This document shows positions 25,578-34,567 of a stretch of DNA of 64,000 nt, piece after piece (positions within the stretch are counted from its first letter, which is position 1; each line of letters opens with the position of its first letter). The stretch covers positions 62,001-126,000 of the forward strand of contig CALGHE010000080.1 of assembly GCA_937915765.1 (NCBI GenBank), read 5' to 3'. A program made the translations under genes and the position numbers. The stretch is from an uncultured Bacteroidales bacterium. GTDB taxonomy: Bacteria > Bacteroidota > Bacteroidia > Bacteroidales > Paludibacteraceae. The notes beneath the pieces were generated by a model. It ran no database searches, had not been told where the DNA came from, and was given only the letters and a program-made list of their open reading frames with translations.

Positions 25578-27650
25578 TCAGTTCAAGTCATTTTCTGCAA
25601 CGTTGTCCTGTTTCTCTTTTTCAGCAACGCTTTCGTTTGTCTCATCAGCGGACTTCTCTGTTTCGCCGTTTTCTGCAGACAAAGGCTTCTCTGTCTCTTC
25701 TTCCATATCCTCCTTTTCAGCTTCTTTGCTTTTAGCATTAGCCTCCATCAGCTCTTCAGTACGAGAAGCCCAAGGTCTCTTTCCGAATATCTTTTCCAAG
25801 TCGTCAGCAAAGATGACCTCTCTTTCGATGAGAATCTTTGCGAGTTCGGCAAGCCCCTCTTTGTGTTCAGTAAGAATAGCCTTAGCACGTTCATACTGTT
25901 CTGCAATTAGCTTCTTAACCTCATCGTCAATGAGTTTCGCAGTCTCTTCGCTATAAGGTTTTGAGAACGAGTAAGCGGACTGACCTGACGAGTCGTAATA
26001 GCACAAGTTCTGGAGTTTGTCGCTCATGCCATAGTAAGCAATCATAGCGTAAGCCTGTTTGTTGGTTCTCTCCAAGTCGTTCAGAGCGCCAGTGGATATT
26101 TTGCCGAAAGTAAGGTCTTCAGACGCGCGTCCGCCAAGAGTGGCGCACATTTCGTCCAGGAGCTGTTCCTTCGTGGTCAGCTGTCTCTCCTCAGGGAGAT
26201 ACCAAGCGGCGCCCAGAGCCTTTCCGCGCGGCACAATGGTAACTTTCACAAGCGGGTTGGCATGTTCCAGCATCCAGCTTACTGTAGCGTGTCCGGCCTC
26301 ATGAAAAGCGACAGCCTCTTTTTCCGCTTTTGTCATTATTTTGTTCTTCTTTTCAAGCCCTCCAATGATTCGGTCAACGGCGTCAAGGAAGTCCTGCTTG
26401 TCAACAAACTTTTTGCTGCGGCGCGCAGCTATAAGAGCCGCCTCGTTGCACACATTTGCGATGTCCGCTCCAGAGAATCCCGGAGTCTGACGCGACAAAA
26501 AGTCAATATCCACAGAATCGTCCAGTTTCAAAGGCTTTAGATGCACGTTGAAGATTTCCTTGCGGTCGTGAACATCCGGCAGGTCCACGCTAATCTGACG
26601 GTCAAAGCGTCCGGCGCGCAGCAAAGCCTTGTCCAATATCTCCACGCGGTTAGTTGCGGCAAGTATTATAACACCGCTGTTAGAGCCGAACCCGTCCATC
26701 TCTGTGAGCAGCTGGTTGAGAGTGTTTTCTCGTTCGTCGTTGCCGCCCATATTCAAGTTTTTCCCTCTGGCGCGCCCTATAGCATCAATTTCATCGATGA
26801 AAACGATACATGGAGCCTTTTCTTTAGCTTGGCGGAACAAGTCGCGCACACGAGAAGCTCCCACGCCCACGAACATCTCCACGAAGTCAGACCCGGAGAG
26901 GGAGAAGAACGGAACCTCAGCCTCGCCGGCAACAGCTTTTGCCAGCAGGGTCTTGCCAGTTCCCGGAGGTCCTACAAGCAAAGCCCCTTTAGGAATCTTA
27001 CCACCAAGTTCGGTGTATTTGCTTGGGTTTTTCAGGAAAGAGACAATCTCTTCCACCTCCTGTTTCGCTTCGCTAAGTCCGGCAACATCCTTAAATGTGA
27101 CTCTTGTGCCGGTGGTCTTGTCAAAAAGCTGAGCTTTAGACTTGCCGACGCTGAACACGCCTCCGCTTCCGCCTCCGCTGCTCATGCGCCTCATTATGAA
27201 GAACCAGATGCCGGCAAGCAGCAAGAACGGGAAGAGATTAAAGAAGAATGACTGAAAATAGTCTTTCTCCTCCTCAAAACGCAGATTCACGTTATCTTTA
27301 GAACCCTTCTGCCATTCGTTCAGCTCCTCTGTAAATTTGTCTGCCGAAGGAATAGAGACAGATATGACCGGATTCTTCTTATATCGGGCAGAGTCACCTT
27401 CAAAAGCGACACCCAGTTTGTCCTCCTTAATCTTAATCTCGGCAATGTTCTTGTTAGAGATGACCCTAATCTCTTCGACAGCTTTTTTCTCGATGAGACT
27501 CTTAATTTCGTTGTAGGCAATCTCTTTGGACATCGGTGTGGTGTCCATGAAGTTTGCAGCAATCAGCCCGACCACGATTAGCCCGTAAAGCCAATAGAGA
27601 CTGAAGCCCTTGAATTTAGAGTCTTTGTTATCCTGTTTTTTTTCAGCCAT
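25578..27650 (-). CDS. ftsH: ATP-dependent zinc metalloprotease FtsH
   Basis: A 690-residue membrane-bound AAA+ protease for quality control of membrane proteins. Two membrane segments (about 17-35 and 132-152) bracket the periplasmic domain. The AAA part has Walker A GPPGTGKT at 227-234, Walker B FIDEIDA at 284-290, and the second region of homology with RAGRFDRQI. The zinc site HEAGH is at 450-454. The last about 60 residues are an acidic, Glu/Lys/Ala-rich tail longer than in E. coli FtsH. The gene is 22 bp after rsfS, the usual Bacteroidetes order. Confidence 0.97.
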   Translation of the reverse strand: MAEKKQDNKDSKFKGFSLYWLYGLIVVGLIAANFMDTTPMSKEIAYNEIKSLIEKKAVEEIRVISNKNIAEIKIKEDKLGVAFEGDSARYKKNPVISVSIPSADKFTEELNEWQKGSKDNVNLRFEEEKDYFQSFFFNLFPFLLLAGIWFFIMRRMSSGGGSGGVFSVGKSKAQLFDKTTGTRVTFKDVAGLSEAKQEVEEIVSFLKNPSKYTELGGKIPKGALLVGPPGTGKTLLAKAVAGEAEVPFFSLSGSDFVEMFVGVGASRVRDLFRQAKEKAPCIVFIDEIDAIGRARGKNLNMGGNDERENTLNQLLTEMDGFGSNSGVIILAATNRVEILDKALLRAGRFDRQISVDLPDVHDRKEIFNVHLKPLKLDDSVDIDFLSRQTPGFSGADIANVCNEAALIAARRSKKFVDKQDFLDAVDRIIGGLEKKNKIMTKAEKEAVAFHEAGHATVSWMLEHANPLVKVTIVPRGKALGAAWYLPEERQLTTKEQLLDEMCATLGGRASEDLTFGKISTGALNDLERTNKQAYAMIAYYGMSDKLQNLCYYDSSGQSAYSFSKPYSEETAKLIDDEVKKLIAEQYERAKAILTEHKEGLAELAKILIEREVIFADDLEKIFGKRPWASRTEELMEANAKSKEAEKEDMEEETEKPLSAENGETEKSADETNESVAEKEKQDNVAENDLN

Positions 27651-27672
27651 AAGAATTTATTTGGTTCAAAAA

Positions 27673-28032
27673 TTAGTCCAAGTCGGGAATTTCGATAAGA
27701 TCTGCGTCTTCCCACAGAGTCTCAATCTGATAAAACTCTCTCAGTTCAGGCAAGAACACATGCACGATAATGTCTCCGTAGTCCATTGCGATCCATTGAG
27801 AATTTGTGTAACCGTCCACGGCAAAAGGCTTCACTCTGATCTGTTCGCGCACATAGTCCTTTATGGAGTCTGCGATAGAACTCACCTGAGTCGTGGAGTT
27901 CCCCTGACAAATAACAAAATAACTGCAAGTGTAGTTTTCTATATTTGTCATGTCAACAATGGTAATTTTGCTACCTTTTCTCTCCTGTATTCCCTCTACA
28001 ATTTTGTCTAATACAACTTTTGTATCAATCAT
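27673..28032 (-). CDS. rsfS: Ribosomal silencing factor RsfS
   Basis: A 119-residue protein of the RsfS (Iojap/YbeB) family, which binds ribosomal protein L14 and blocks subunit joining when nutrients are short. Family landmarks are ITIVDMTNIENYTCSYFVIC, a conserved SIADSIKDYVRE helix, and SQWIAMDYGDIIVHVFLPELREFYQIE. It sits just upstream of ftsH, a conserved pairing in this phylum. Confidence 0.95.
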   Translation of the reverse strand: MIDTKVVLDKIVEGIQERKGSKITIVDMTNIENYTCSYFVICQGNSTTQVSSIADSIKDYVREQIRVKPFAVDGYTNSQWIAMDYGDIIVHVFLPELREFYQIETLWEDADLIEIPDLD

Positions 28033-28107
28033 AAGTTTTTAAATATGTTTCAAAAATATCAAATTCGTTAATAAAAAACTAAAAATAGGAGCAAATGACC
28101 TTGAATC

Positions 28108-29448
28108 TCACTTTTTTAGCAAAGAATTTGCAGCCTCGTCAACTTTGTCGAAAGAGAACTGGCTCATCACTTTCTGCATAAGAGCGGAAATCTTGTCGTT
28201 GCATAAGTTTCCTATGCTGCCTTCGTGAGTGTGAGATATGTTCTTGTTCGGTTTGAAGTTGCCCGATTCAATGTCCAGCCCAACCTTCTTGTACGCGTCG
28301 CGGAAAGGCATTCCCTCAGCGGCAAGCCTGTTGACCTCCTCAACGCTGAATATGAAGTCGTATTTAGGGTCGTCAAGAATCTTGTCGTTTATCTTAACCT
28401 CCTGCATTATGTGCGACGTCATTTTGATGCAGTCTTTCAGGTCGTCGAATGCAGGAATGAAAATTTCCTTTATAATCTGCAGGTCACGGAAATAACCCGA
28501 AGGCAAGTTGTTGACAATCATCATGATTTGCTGCGGAAGCGTCTGGATTTTGTTGCATTTTGCGCGAGTAAGCTCAAAAACGTCCGGATTCTTTTTGTGA
28601 GGCATGATGCTTGAGCCTGTGGTGCATTCGTCAGGCAGTTTCATGAACCCGAAGTTCTGGCTTGTGAACATGCACGCGTCAAAAGCAAGTTTGGAGATTG
28701 TGGCGGCGATGCCTGCCATAGCAAAAGCCACGGTGCGCTCCATTTTTCCGCGTCCCATCTGAGCGTACACCACATTATAGTCCATGCTGTCGAAACCGAG
28801 CAGGTCTGTAGTCATCTGTCTGTTCAGCGGGAACGAAGAGCCGTATCCGGCAGCAGAGCCAAGTGGGTTTCTGTTCGTTATTTTCCAGGAGGCGAGCAGA
28901 AGCTCCATGTCGTCAACAAGGCTTTCCGCATAGGCGCCGAACCAAAGGCCGAAAGACGAAGGCATGGCGATCTGCAGATGTGTGTATCCCGGAAGCGGCA
29001 CGTTTTTGTAACGTTCGCTCTGTTCTGCCAGTATGTTGAAAAGGTTTTCGCAAGCTTCCGCCACAAGCCTGATCTGCTCTCGCGCATACAGTTTCATGTC
29101 CAGCAGCACCTGGTCGTTTCGGCTGCGTCCGCTATGTATCTTCTTGCCAATGTCGCCAAGTTTGCGTGTCAGCATCAGCTCCACCTGCGAGTGAACGTCT
29201 TCCACGCCTTCTTCAATCACAAATTCGCCTCTTTCCGCAAGAGAGTAGATGTTCCTCAACTCGCTGAGCAGCAACGGGAGTTCATCTTTTTCGATTAGTC
29301 CGATACTTTCGAGCATAGTGACATGAGCCATGGAGCCTATCACGTCGTGCTTGGCAAGGAAAATATCCATCTCACGGTCCTTGCCTACGGTGAAACGTTC
29401 TATCTCGGCATTTGTTGCCTTGCCTTTATCCCATAATTTCTGAGCCAT
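28108..29448 (-). CDS. argH: Argininosuccinate lyase
   Basis: A 446-residue enzyme of the fumarase/aspartase superfamily for the last step of arginine synthesis (argininosuccinate to arginine and fumarate). The superfamily signature is GSSIMPHKKNPD at about residue 278. KKIHSGRSRNDQV and YTHLQIAMPSSFG, the conserved parts of the other two catalytic regions, are present. A TAACTTTG-type -7 box (reverse complement of 29509-29516) lies about 60 bp before the ATG. No other arginine genes are nearby. Confidence 0.96.
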   Translation of the reverse strand: MAQKLWDKGKATNAEIERFTVGKDREMDIFLAKHDVIGSMAHVTMLESIGLIEKDELPLLLSELRNIYSLAERGEFVIEEGVEDVHSQVELMLTRKLGDIGKKIHSGRSRNDQVLLDMKLYAREQIRLVAEACENLFNILAEQSERYKNVPLPGYTHLQIAMPSSFGLWFGAYAESLVDDMELLLASWKITNRNPLGSAAGYGSSFPLNRQMTTDLLGFDSMDYNVVYAQMGRGKMERTVAFAMAGIAATISKLAFDACMFTSQNFGFMKLPDECTTGSSIMPHKKNPDVFELTRAKCNKIQTLPQQIMMIVNNLPSGYFRDLQIIKEIFIPAFDDLKDCIKMTSHIMQEVKINDKILDDPKYDFIFSVEEVNRLAAEGMPFRDAYKKVGLDIESGNFKPNKNISHTHEGSIGNLCNDKISALMQKVMSQFSFDKVDEAANSLLKK

Positions 29449-29940
29449 AATATTCTTTCCCTTTATGTATTTTTTTCAAAAAACGCAAAAGCGCGTCACT
29501 CAAAAACGCAAAGTTACACATTTTTAACTTGCCCTTTTAATTTTATTAGTTAAAAATTCTGAAAATGTAGATTTTTTTAGAGAATAAGGTTTTTCTGTAT
29601 TCTGTTTTTATATCCAATTCTCATAGCTTTCTCATTTGGAGATTACGGTTTCCTGTCTTGCTTTCTTTCTGCTTGAAAGGCAGTGAAAAATTCTTTTGTG
29701 TATTACGTTTCAAGAAAATTTTGAATGAACGGATGTGAATTCTGTAGATACTGATATGTCTTAAAGAAAATCTTTTTGATGATTTGCAAAGAAACGAGTG
29801 CTGATAATTCATTCCGGCAAGTGTAAAGAGATAAGCTAATATCTAATATTAAAACAGGTCTAATATTAAAACAGGGTTGACTTGATTTTGGTCAATAAAA
29901 AACTTTTTTTGTTGATAAACATCAAAAAAATGTTAAAAAG

Positions 29941-29973
29941 TTTGCAAGATTGCAAAGAAATGTATTACCTTTG
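29941..29973 (+). promoter_or_regulatory. Strong Bacteroidetes-type promoter of the candidate small RNA
   Basis: TTTG (29941-29944), a 21-bp spacer and TACCTTTG (29966-29973), a full match to the consensus. Nothing codes for a protein downstream before the terminator. Confidence 0.75.
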
Positions 29974-29979
29974 TGGCAA

Positions 29980-30068
29980 AGCAAACAAAACAGGTAGATT
30001 TTTTCATAGTTAAGGTTTAGGTTAAATGGAAATAGAAGGGGCTGTGAAGTTCCTTCTATTTTTATTTT
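29980..30068 (+). ncRNA. Candidate small RNA with its own promoter and terminator
   Basis: Transcription from the promoter at 29941-29973 would start near 29980 and run about 85-90 nt to a 10-bp terminator stem: AAATAGAAGG at 30030-30039 pairs with CCTTCTATTT at 30052-30061, followed by a T-rich stretch. No open frame of useful length. The neighbours argH and the AddA-like gene both lie on the other strand, so this is not a leader. Identity unknown. Confidence 0.55.
30030..30068 (+). terminator. Terminator of the candidate small RNA
   Basis: A 10-bp stem with a 12-base loop, followed by TTATTTT. Confidence 0.75.
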
Positions 30069-30102
30069 GCAGTATTTGATTGATTCGCTTTTATGGGAAA
30101 TG

Positions 30103-33100
30103 TCAATATTCCACTTTGTGAATTTTGTCAGATTTAAAATACCAGATATAGCCCTCTGTGTTTTTGTAACCCATGTTTCTCAGCAGGTCAATATACTCTT
30201 TCACTTGCGTTTCGTGGCCTTTCTTGACAACGTTCCCGAATTTGAAGTCTATCACCGTCATTGTCTCTCCGTCAAATATTACACGGTCAGGTCTGCGGGT
30301 CTGCAGTTCTCCGTTATCATCAAAAAAGGTTATGGAGCATTCGTTGAAATATTTCAGCCCAGGTCTGAACCAATGTTTCACATTATTTCTTTCTATGCTC
30401 TCTTTCACAAAATTGATGTACTTGCCCTCGTCGTTGTCAGATATTATGCCTTCGAATTTAAGTTGCGCGGCAGCTCTTTCGATGTCGTCAACTGTTTTGA
30501 TGTTGGCAAAAAGATAGTGCTTAACTTTGCCGTCTTCTATCATGACGTTTGACGTGGCGCCGCTGATGAAATCCTTAGACTTGTTGGATTGACGGAACTT
30601 TGCCGGTTGCCGGAACGAGCAGAACTCGAACTCCTCCGGTTCGGCAGTGATTTTTAGGCGGTTATTGCCTTCTTTGTTTTTCGTTTTGACGGACAGGCAT
30701 AGCTGTCCGGATGAGAAAGTAAGATTTTCAGAGTCCCATCGTTCTCTGAAGTATTCGTTTTCGGATGAGCCTATTACGTTCAGAATAAGTTCTGAGACGT
30801 TCTTTCCTACGGGCGCCTCCTCTTTATTATTGTTCTTTTCGTTTTTGCTCTCCTTGTTTTTACATAGAATGAACATGTTTTTCTCTGCTCGAGTCAAAGC
30901 CACGTACAGAAGGTTGATGTTGTCAACCCAAAGCTGCATTTGCTCGTCGGCATATTCGTCGGCAAACAGAGAGTCTCTCATCTTTGGGCCATATTCTATC
31001 GGCAGGATAGGTATTTCGGAGAAAGGCTCCGACTTGTCATTTGTGGAGCACCATAAGAGCGTTTTGTTTTGCGTGGTCATTGTCCAGTCGCAGAACGGCA
31101 AGATGACGGTATGAAACTCAAGCCCTTTCGATTTATGTATAGTGTAAAGCCTGATTCCCTTGCTTTTCCCGCCAGAAGGAATCGGTTTGTTGCACAGTGC
31201 GTCGTCCCAATATTTCAGGAAGCTGCTCAGGTCCGAAGCCTGGGTTGTTATGAAGTTGTTTATTCCGTCGAAGAAGGAGTACAGATAAGCCTCCTGTCCT
31301 TTCAGGTTTTTCAGATGCAGCAGTTCATACAGATGTTCCGCCAATTCGTAAATCGGCAGTTTGGAGCATTGTGTCAGTTCCTCCATGACGGCGTTGGCCG
31401 TTTCGCTTCTCTTCAGTTCTATCTTGCCGGAGTCGTTTACCGACACACGTTTCACAAAGTCGTTCATGTCTGAGTCGGAGGTCAAACCCTCTGTCGTCTG
31501 AAAGTCGATTATCAGTTGAGCTTTGTTGACGGGGTCGTCAGGCTCGACAATGTAGCGCATAGCCTCTATCATCAGATTGACGGCAGGCGATGCGTTGAGG
31601 CGGAACGCCTCGTCAGATATGACTTTATGCCCTTCGGCTATCAGTTTATTGGCAATTAGGGCAATTTGGTCGTTCTTGCGGGTCAGCACCGTTATCAGAT
31701 TTGGGTCCATGCCTTCGTCATGGACAAGGGAATTGACGGCCTTCACGACCTCGTCTGCCATATTGTCTTCGTAACGTTTTTTTTCGCCGTTGTCGTCTTC
31801 CTCTTCACCAACAAACTTTACATTTACATATCCGATACACTTTTTTTTGGCACTTTTTTGTTCCACGTCGCTGTAAGCTCCGGCTATCTGCAAGTCCTTC
31901 TCTTCGTTTCCTGTTTTGAACCGTTTGATAGCTTCTTTGAATATGTTGTTGTTGAACCTGATGACCTCAGTTTCGCTGCGTCTGTTTGTGTCCAGCGATT
32001 TAACCGTTATTTTCTTCTGGCTAAATTCGGATGTTATATTGTTGATGATACGCCAGTCGCCGTCTCTCCATCGGTAGATGGACTGTTTAGGGTCGCCAAC
32101 GATAAGGCTCATGTTCTTAGAAGCCATGCCTTCGTTCAGCAGCGGCTTGAAGTTATCCCACTGTGTGCGGCTCGTGTCCTGAAACTCGTCTATCATTATG
32201 TTTTTGATGGAAGCTCCGATTTTCTCGTATATGAACGGAGCGTCGTCGTCCTTCATTATTCTGTTTAGCAGCGACTGGGTATTGGCGAGCATAAAACGGT
32301 TGTTCTCGTCGTTGTCCTTGTTTACGATGTCGGCAATAACTTGGAGCAGTCCCAGATTGTTTATCTGTCTAAGCAGAATAGCGCAAGAGTTCAGTGTCTT
32401 GATGTTTTCTTTGCGGAAATCTTCAGTATCTCTAAGAATATTGATAAGGTCGGATTTTGCGAGGTTCCTTATCAGATCTGCTTTTTTGTGCGTTTTGGCA
32501 GCCCATTTGTCAGAGTCGTCCAGCGCGCTGCCGGCCCGTTTGCCGAAAACAGAATCATCGTAACTTTTATTCTCTACGATTTTCACAAAATAGCCAGCCA
32601 CACCGTTTTTCCCGAAAGAGAAGTCATCTACGGTCAGTCCGTTGGCTTTTATCACGTCAAAGAATCGAGAAGCTTTTTCCACTATTTGAGAAGCTATTTG
32701 CTTCTCCTTTTTGTACAGAGAGTTTTTGAAATTGTTCAGCGTGCCTAAATCCTTCAGGCTTTTTCTGAGTTCAGGCTCATTGCGCATATATTTTTCGTTG
32801 AACAGATTTTCTGCAAAACTGGCGATTTCGTTTTCCAGTTTCCAGCTCTTTCCGTCTCTCACTTTTTCGTCGATGTAGTTGCTTATCCAGTTCAGCAGCG
32901 TCTCGTTGCTTGCCACTTGGTCGAACAGCGTGATGATTGCCTCGTTCAGCACAGCCTTGCTGTCCAGCTCAATGTTCATAAAGGCTCCGTGTCCCAGTTC
33001 TTTCGCGAGGTTGCGCAGTATAGTCTGGAAAAAACTGTCTATAGTTTCGACTCTGAAAAAACTGTAATCGTGAAGAATTTTTGACATTGCCAGCTTTGCG

Positions 33101-33429
33101 TTGTTGCGGGCTATTTCTTCGTTCCAAGAGTCGCTCTCCTCTGCGTTAAGCACGTTTTCGCACTTTTCGCTGTTCATCTCCGATACGATGTTTTTCAGCA
33201 GATTGACATACTCTTCGTCTTCGAGCCTGTTGGATATTCCGTATAAATACTCCAATATGCGAGTCTTCATCTCCGCAGTGGCTTTATTTGTGAAGGTCAC
33301 TGCAAGGATGTTAGCGTACCCGAACGGATTAGCGATAATCAGTTTCAGATATTCTTTGGCGAGGGAGTATGTCTTTCCTGAGCCAGCCGAAGCTTTATAG
33401 ACAGTTAGGTCTGTTGAGTCCTCTTTCAT
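30103..33429 (-). CDS. UvrD/AddA-like helicase-nuclease (double-strand break repair)
   Basis: About 1108 residues from the ATG at 33429; an upstream TTG in frame is less likely. Superfamily 1 helicase: Walker A ASAGSGKTYSL at residues 13-20, ILAVTFTNKATAEMK (motif Ia), IMIDEFQDTSR (motif II), DPKQSIYRWRDGD (motif III) and YTIHKSKGLEF, YVALTRAEKNMFI at the end of the motor. The C-terminal 130 residues contain a RecB-like nuclease: RRPDRVIFDGETMTVIDFKF and HETQVKEYIDLL. This is the AddA type, which with AddB processes DNA ends for recombination. No AddB gene is next to it in this window. Confidence 0.92.
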   Translation of the reverse strand: MKEDSTDLTVYKASAGSGKTYSLAKEYLKLIIANPFGYANILAVTFTNKATAEMKTRILEYLYGISNRLEDEEYVNLLKNIVSEMNSEKCENVLNAEESDSWNEEIARNNAKLAMSKILHDYSFFRVETIDSFFQTILRNLAKELGHGAFMNIELDSKAVLNEAIITLFDQVASNETLLNWISNYIDEKVRDGKSWKLENEIASFAENLFNEKYMRNEPELRKSLKDLGTLNNFKNSLYKKEKQIASQIVEKASRFFDVIKANGLTVDDFSFGKNGVAGYFVKIVENKSYDDSVFGKRAGSALDDSDKWAAKTHKKADLIRNLAKSDLINILRDTEDFRKENIKTLNSCAILLRQINNLGLLQVIADIVNKDNDENNRFMLANTQSLLNRIMKDDDAPFIYEKIGASIKNIMIDEFQDTSRTQWDNFKPLLNEGMASKNMSLIVGDPKQSIYRWRDGDWRIINNITSEFSQKKITVKSLDTNRRSETEVIRFNNNIFKEAIKRFKTGNEEKDLQIAGAYSDVEQKSAKKKCIGYVNVKFVGEEEDDNGEKKRYEDNMADEVVKAVNSLVHDEGMDPNLITVLTRKNDQIALIANKLIAEGHKVISDEAFRLNASPAVNLMIEAMRYIVEPDDPVNKAQLIIDFQTTEGLTSDSDMNDFVKRVSVNDSGKIELKRSETANAVMEELTQCSKLPIYELAEHLYELLHLKNLKGQEAYLYSFFDGINNFITTQASDLSSFLKYWDDALCNKPIPSGGKSKGIRLYTIHKSKGLEFHTVILPFCDWTMTTQNKTLLWCSTNDKSEPFSEIPILPIEYGPKMRDSLFADEYADEQMQLWVDNINLLYVALTRAEKNMFILCKNKESKNEKNNNKEEAPVGKNVSELILNVIGSSENEYFRERWDSENLTFSSGQLCLSVKTKNKEGNNRLKITAEPEEFEFCSFRQPAKFRQSNKSKDFISGATSNVMIEDGKVKHYLFANIKTVDDIERAAAQLKFEGIISDNDEGKYINFVKESIERNNVKHWFRPGLKYFNECSITFFDDNGELQTRRPDRVIFDGETMTVIDFKFGNVVKKGHETQVKEYIDLLRNMGYKNTEGYIWYFKSDKIHKVEY

Positions 33430-33526
33430 ACACGGTAATGTTTTTCGCAAATATAAGTAAAAATCAGGTGTCGGAGCGGATTTTTGTTAAAATAAAATTC
33501 TTTGCGTCAATTAAAAATATCTTTTT

Positions 33527-33557
33527 TTTGCTAATATCTTTTTATTTGATATTTTTG
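33527..33557 (+). promoter_or_regulatory. Promoter for ribF
   Basis: TTTG (33527-33530), a 19-bp spacer and TATTTTTG (33550-33557). The start of transcription should be near 33564, only about 15 bp before the ATG at 33580, so the leader is very short. Confidence 0.7.
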
Positions 33558-33579
33558 CCGAAATTTTTTTCGGTTGCTT

Positions 33580-34506
33580 ATGGAATTTATAGACAATTTA
33601 GAAGGGTTCAAAAACAATGGAGTTGTTTTGACTGTAGGTTTTTTTGACGGCGTTCATGTGGGACATCGTTTTCTTATAGATCAGTTGGCTGAAATAGCGA
33701 AAGCTGAGGGGCTGCAGTCGGCGGTGCTGACTTTTTGGCCGCATCCGCGAATTGTTCTTAACGAGGACTATAAACCGAAACTTCTTAACTCTTACGAAGA
33801 GAAATTTGAACTGATGAAGGCTTTGCCTATCGATTTTTGCATAAGAACCGAATTTTCCGAGGCTTTTTCCAACTATCAGGCTTATGATTTCATGAAACTT
33901 CTTAAAGAGAAGCTGAACGTGAAGCATTTGCTTGTGGGGTATGACCACCGTTTCGGGAAGAACAGGGAAGAGGGCTTTGACGACTATTGCGTTCATGGGG
34001 AGGCGCTTGGCATCAAGGTGACGCAGGCGCAGCCTTTGGAAGGGAACGGAGGAATAGTGAGTTCATCCTACATAAGAGACCTGCTTAATGTTGGCGAGGT
34101 GGCTCTTGCTTCTAAGTGCTTGGGCTATGAGTATAAGATTCATGGCAAGGTGGTGTGCGGACAGAAAAAGGGTCGCGAAATAGGTTTCCCTACTGCAAAT
34201 GTCTCGCTCTCTTGCCCGGATAAGTGCCTGCCTAAGAAGGGAGTGTATGCGGCTGTGGTTGTGTGCGGCGACGTCTCATGCAACGCTATGCTTTACATAG
34301 GGAACAGACCTACGGTTGATTCAGAGGGGGATTTGTCTGTTGAGGCTCACCTGATTGGCTTTGACGGCGATTTGTACGGAAAGGATATAGAAATTTCTGT
34401 GATAAGCAGAATCAGAGAACAGCGCAAGTTCAACTCTATGGAAGACCTGAAGGACCAGATTGTGAAGGACTGCGAGGCAGCGAAAGATATTTTTTGCAAA
34501 AAGTAA
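33580..34506 (+). CDS. ribF: Bifunctional riboflavin kinase / FAD synthetase
   Basis: 308 residues from the ATG at 33580; a TTG two codons upstream lies next to the promoter. The N-terminal FMN adenylyltransferase domain has GFFDGVHVGHRFL (GxxxGxHxGH motif), VLTFWPHPR and GYDHRFGKNREEG. The C-terminal flavokinase domain, from about residue 180, has KVVCGQKKGREIGFPTANVS and GVYAAVV. It makes FMN and FAD from riboflavin. The gene is single and has a clear terminator. Confidence 0.97.
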   Translation: MEFIDNLEGFKNNGVVLTVGFFDGVHVGHRFLIDQLAEIAKAEGLQSAVLTFWPHPRIVLNEDYKPKLLNSYEEKFELMKALPIDFCIRTEFSEAFSNYQAYDFMKLLKEKLNVKHLLVGYDHRFGKNREEGFDDYCVHGEALGIKVTQAQPLEGNGGIVSSSYIRDLLNVGEVALASKCLGYEYKIHGKVVCGQKKGREIGFPTANVSLSCPDKCLPKKGVYAAVVVCGDVSCNAMLYIGNRPTVDSEGDLSVEAHLIGFDGDLYGKDIEISVISRIREQRKFNSMEDLKDQIVKDCEAAKDIFCKK

Positions 34507-34536
34507 TGTGAGGAATAGGTTATAAGATAAAAAGAG

Positions 34537-34561
34537 AAGAGGGCCCGCACCCTCTTTTTTT
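34537..34561 (+). terminator. Terminator after ribF
   Basis: AAGAGGG (34537-34543) pairs with CCCTCTT (34550-34556), loop CCCGCA, followed by a T tract. Confidence 0.85.
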
Positions 34562-34567
34562 GTATCT

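Larger units (their letters stand above)
29449..30102. other. 654-bp intergenic region holding a candidate small RNA gene and a tandem repeat
   Basis: The left part has the argH promoter. At about 29844-29877 a 17-bp unit containing AATATTAAAACAGG is repeated once in tandem. From 29941 on there is a promoter, a short untranslated stretch and a terminator on the plus strand, between genes that both read on the minus strand. A minus-strand frame at 29621-29812 has no support. Confidence 0.6.

Noticed and set aside
29621..29812. Minus-strand frame near the candidate small RNA
   Set aside because: 63 codons of basic, low-complexity sequence without support.
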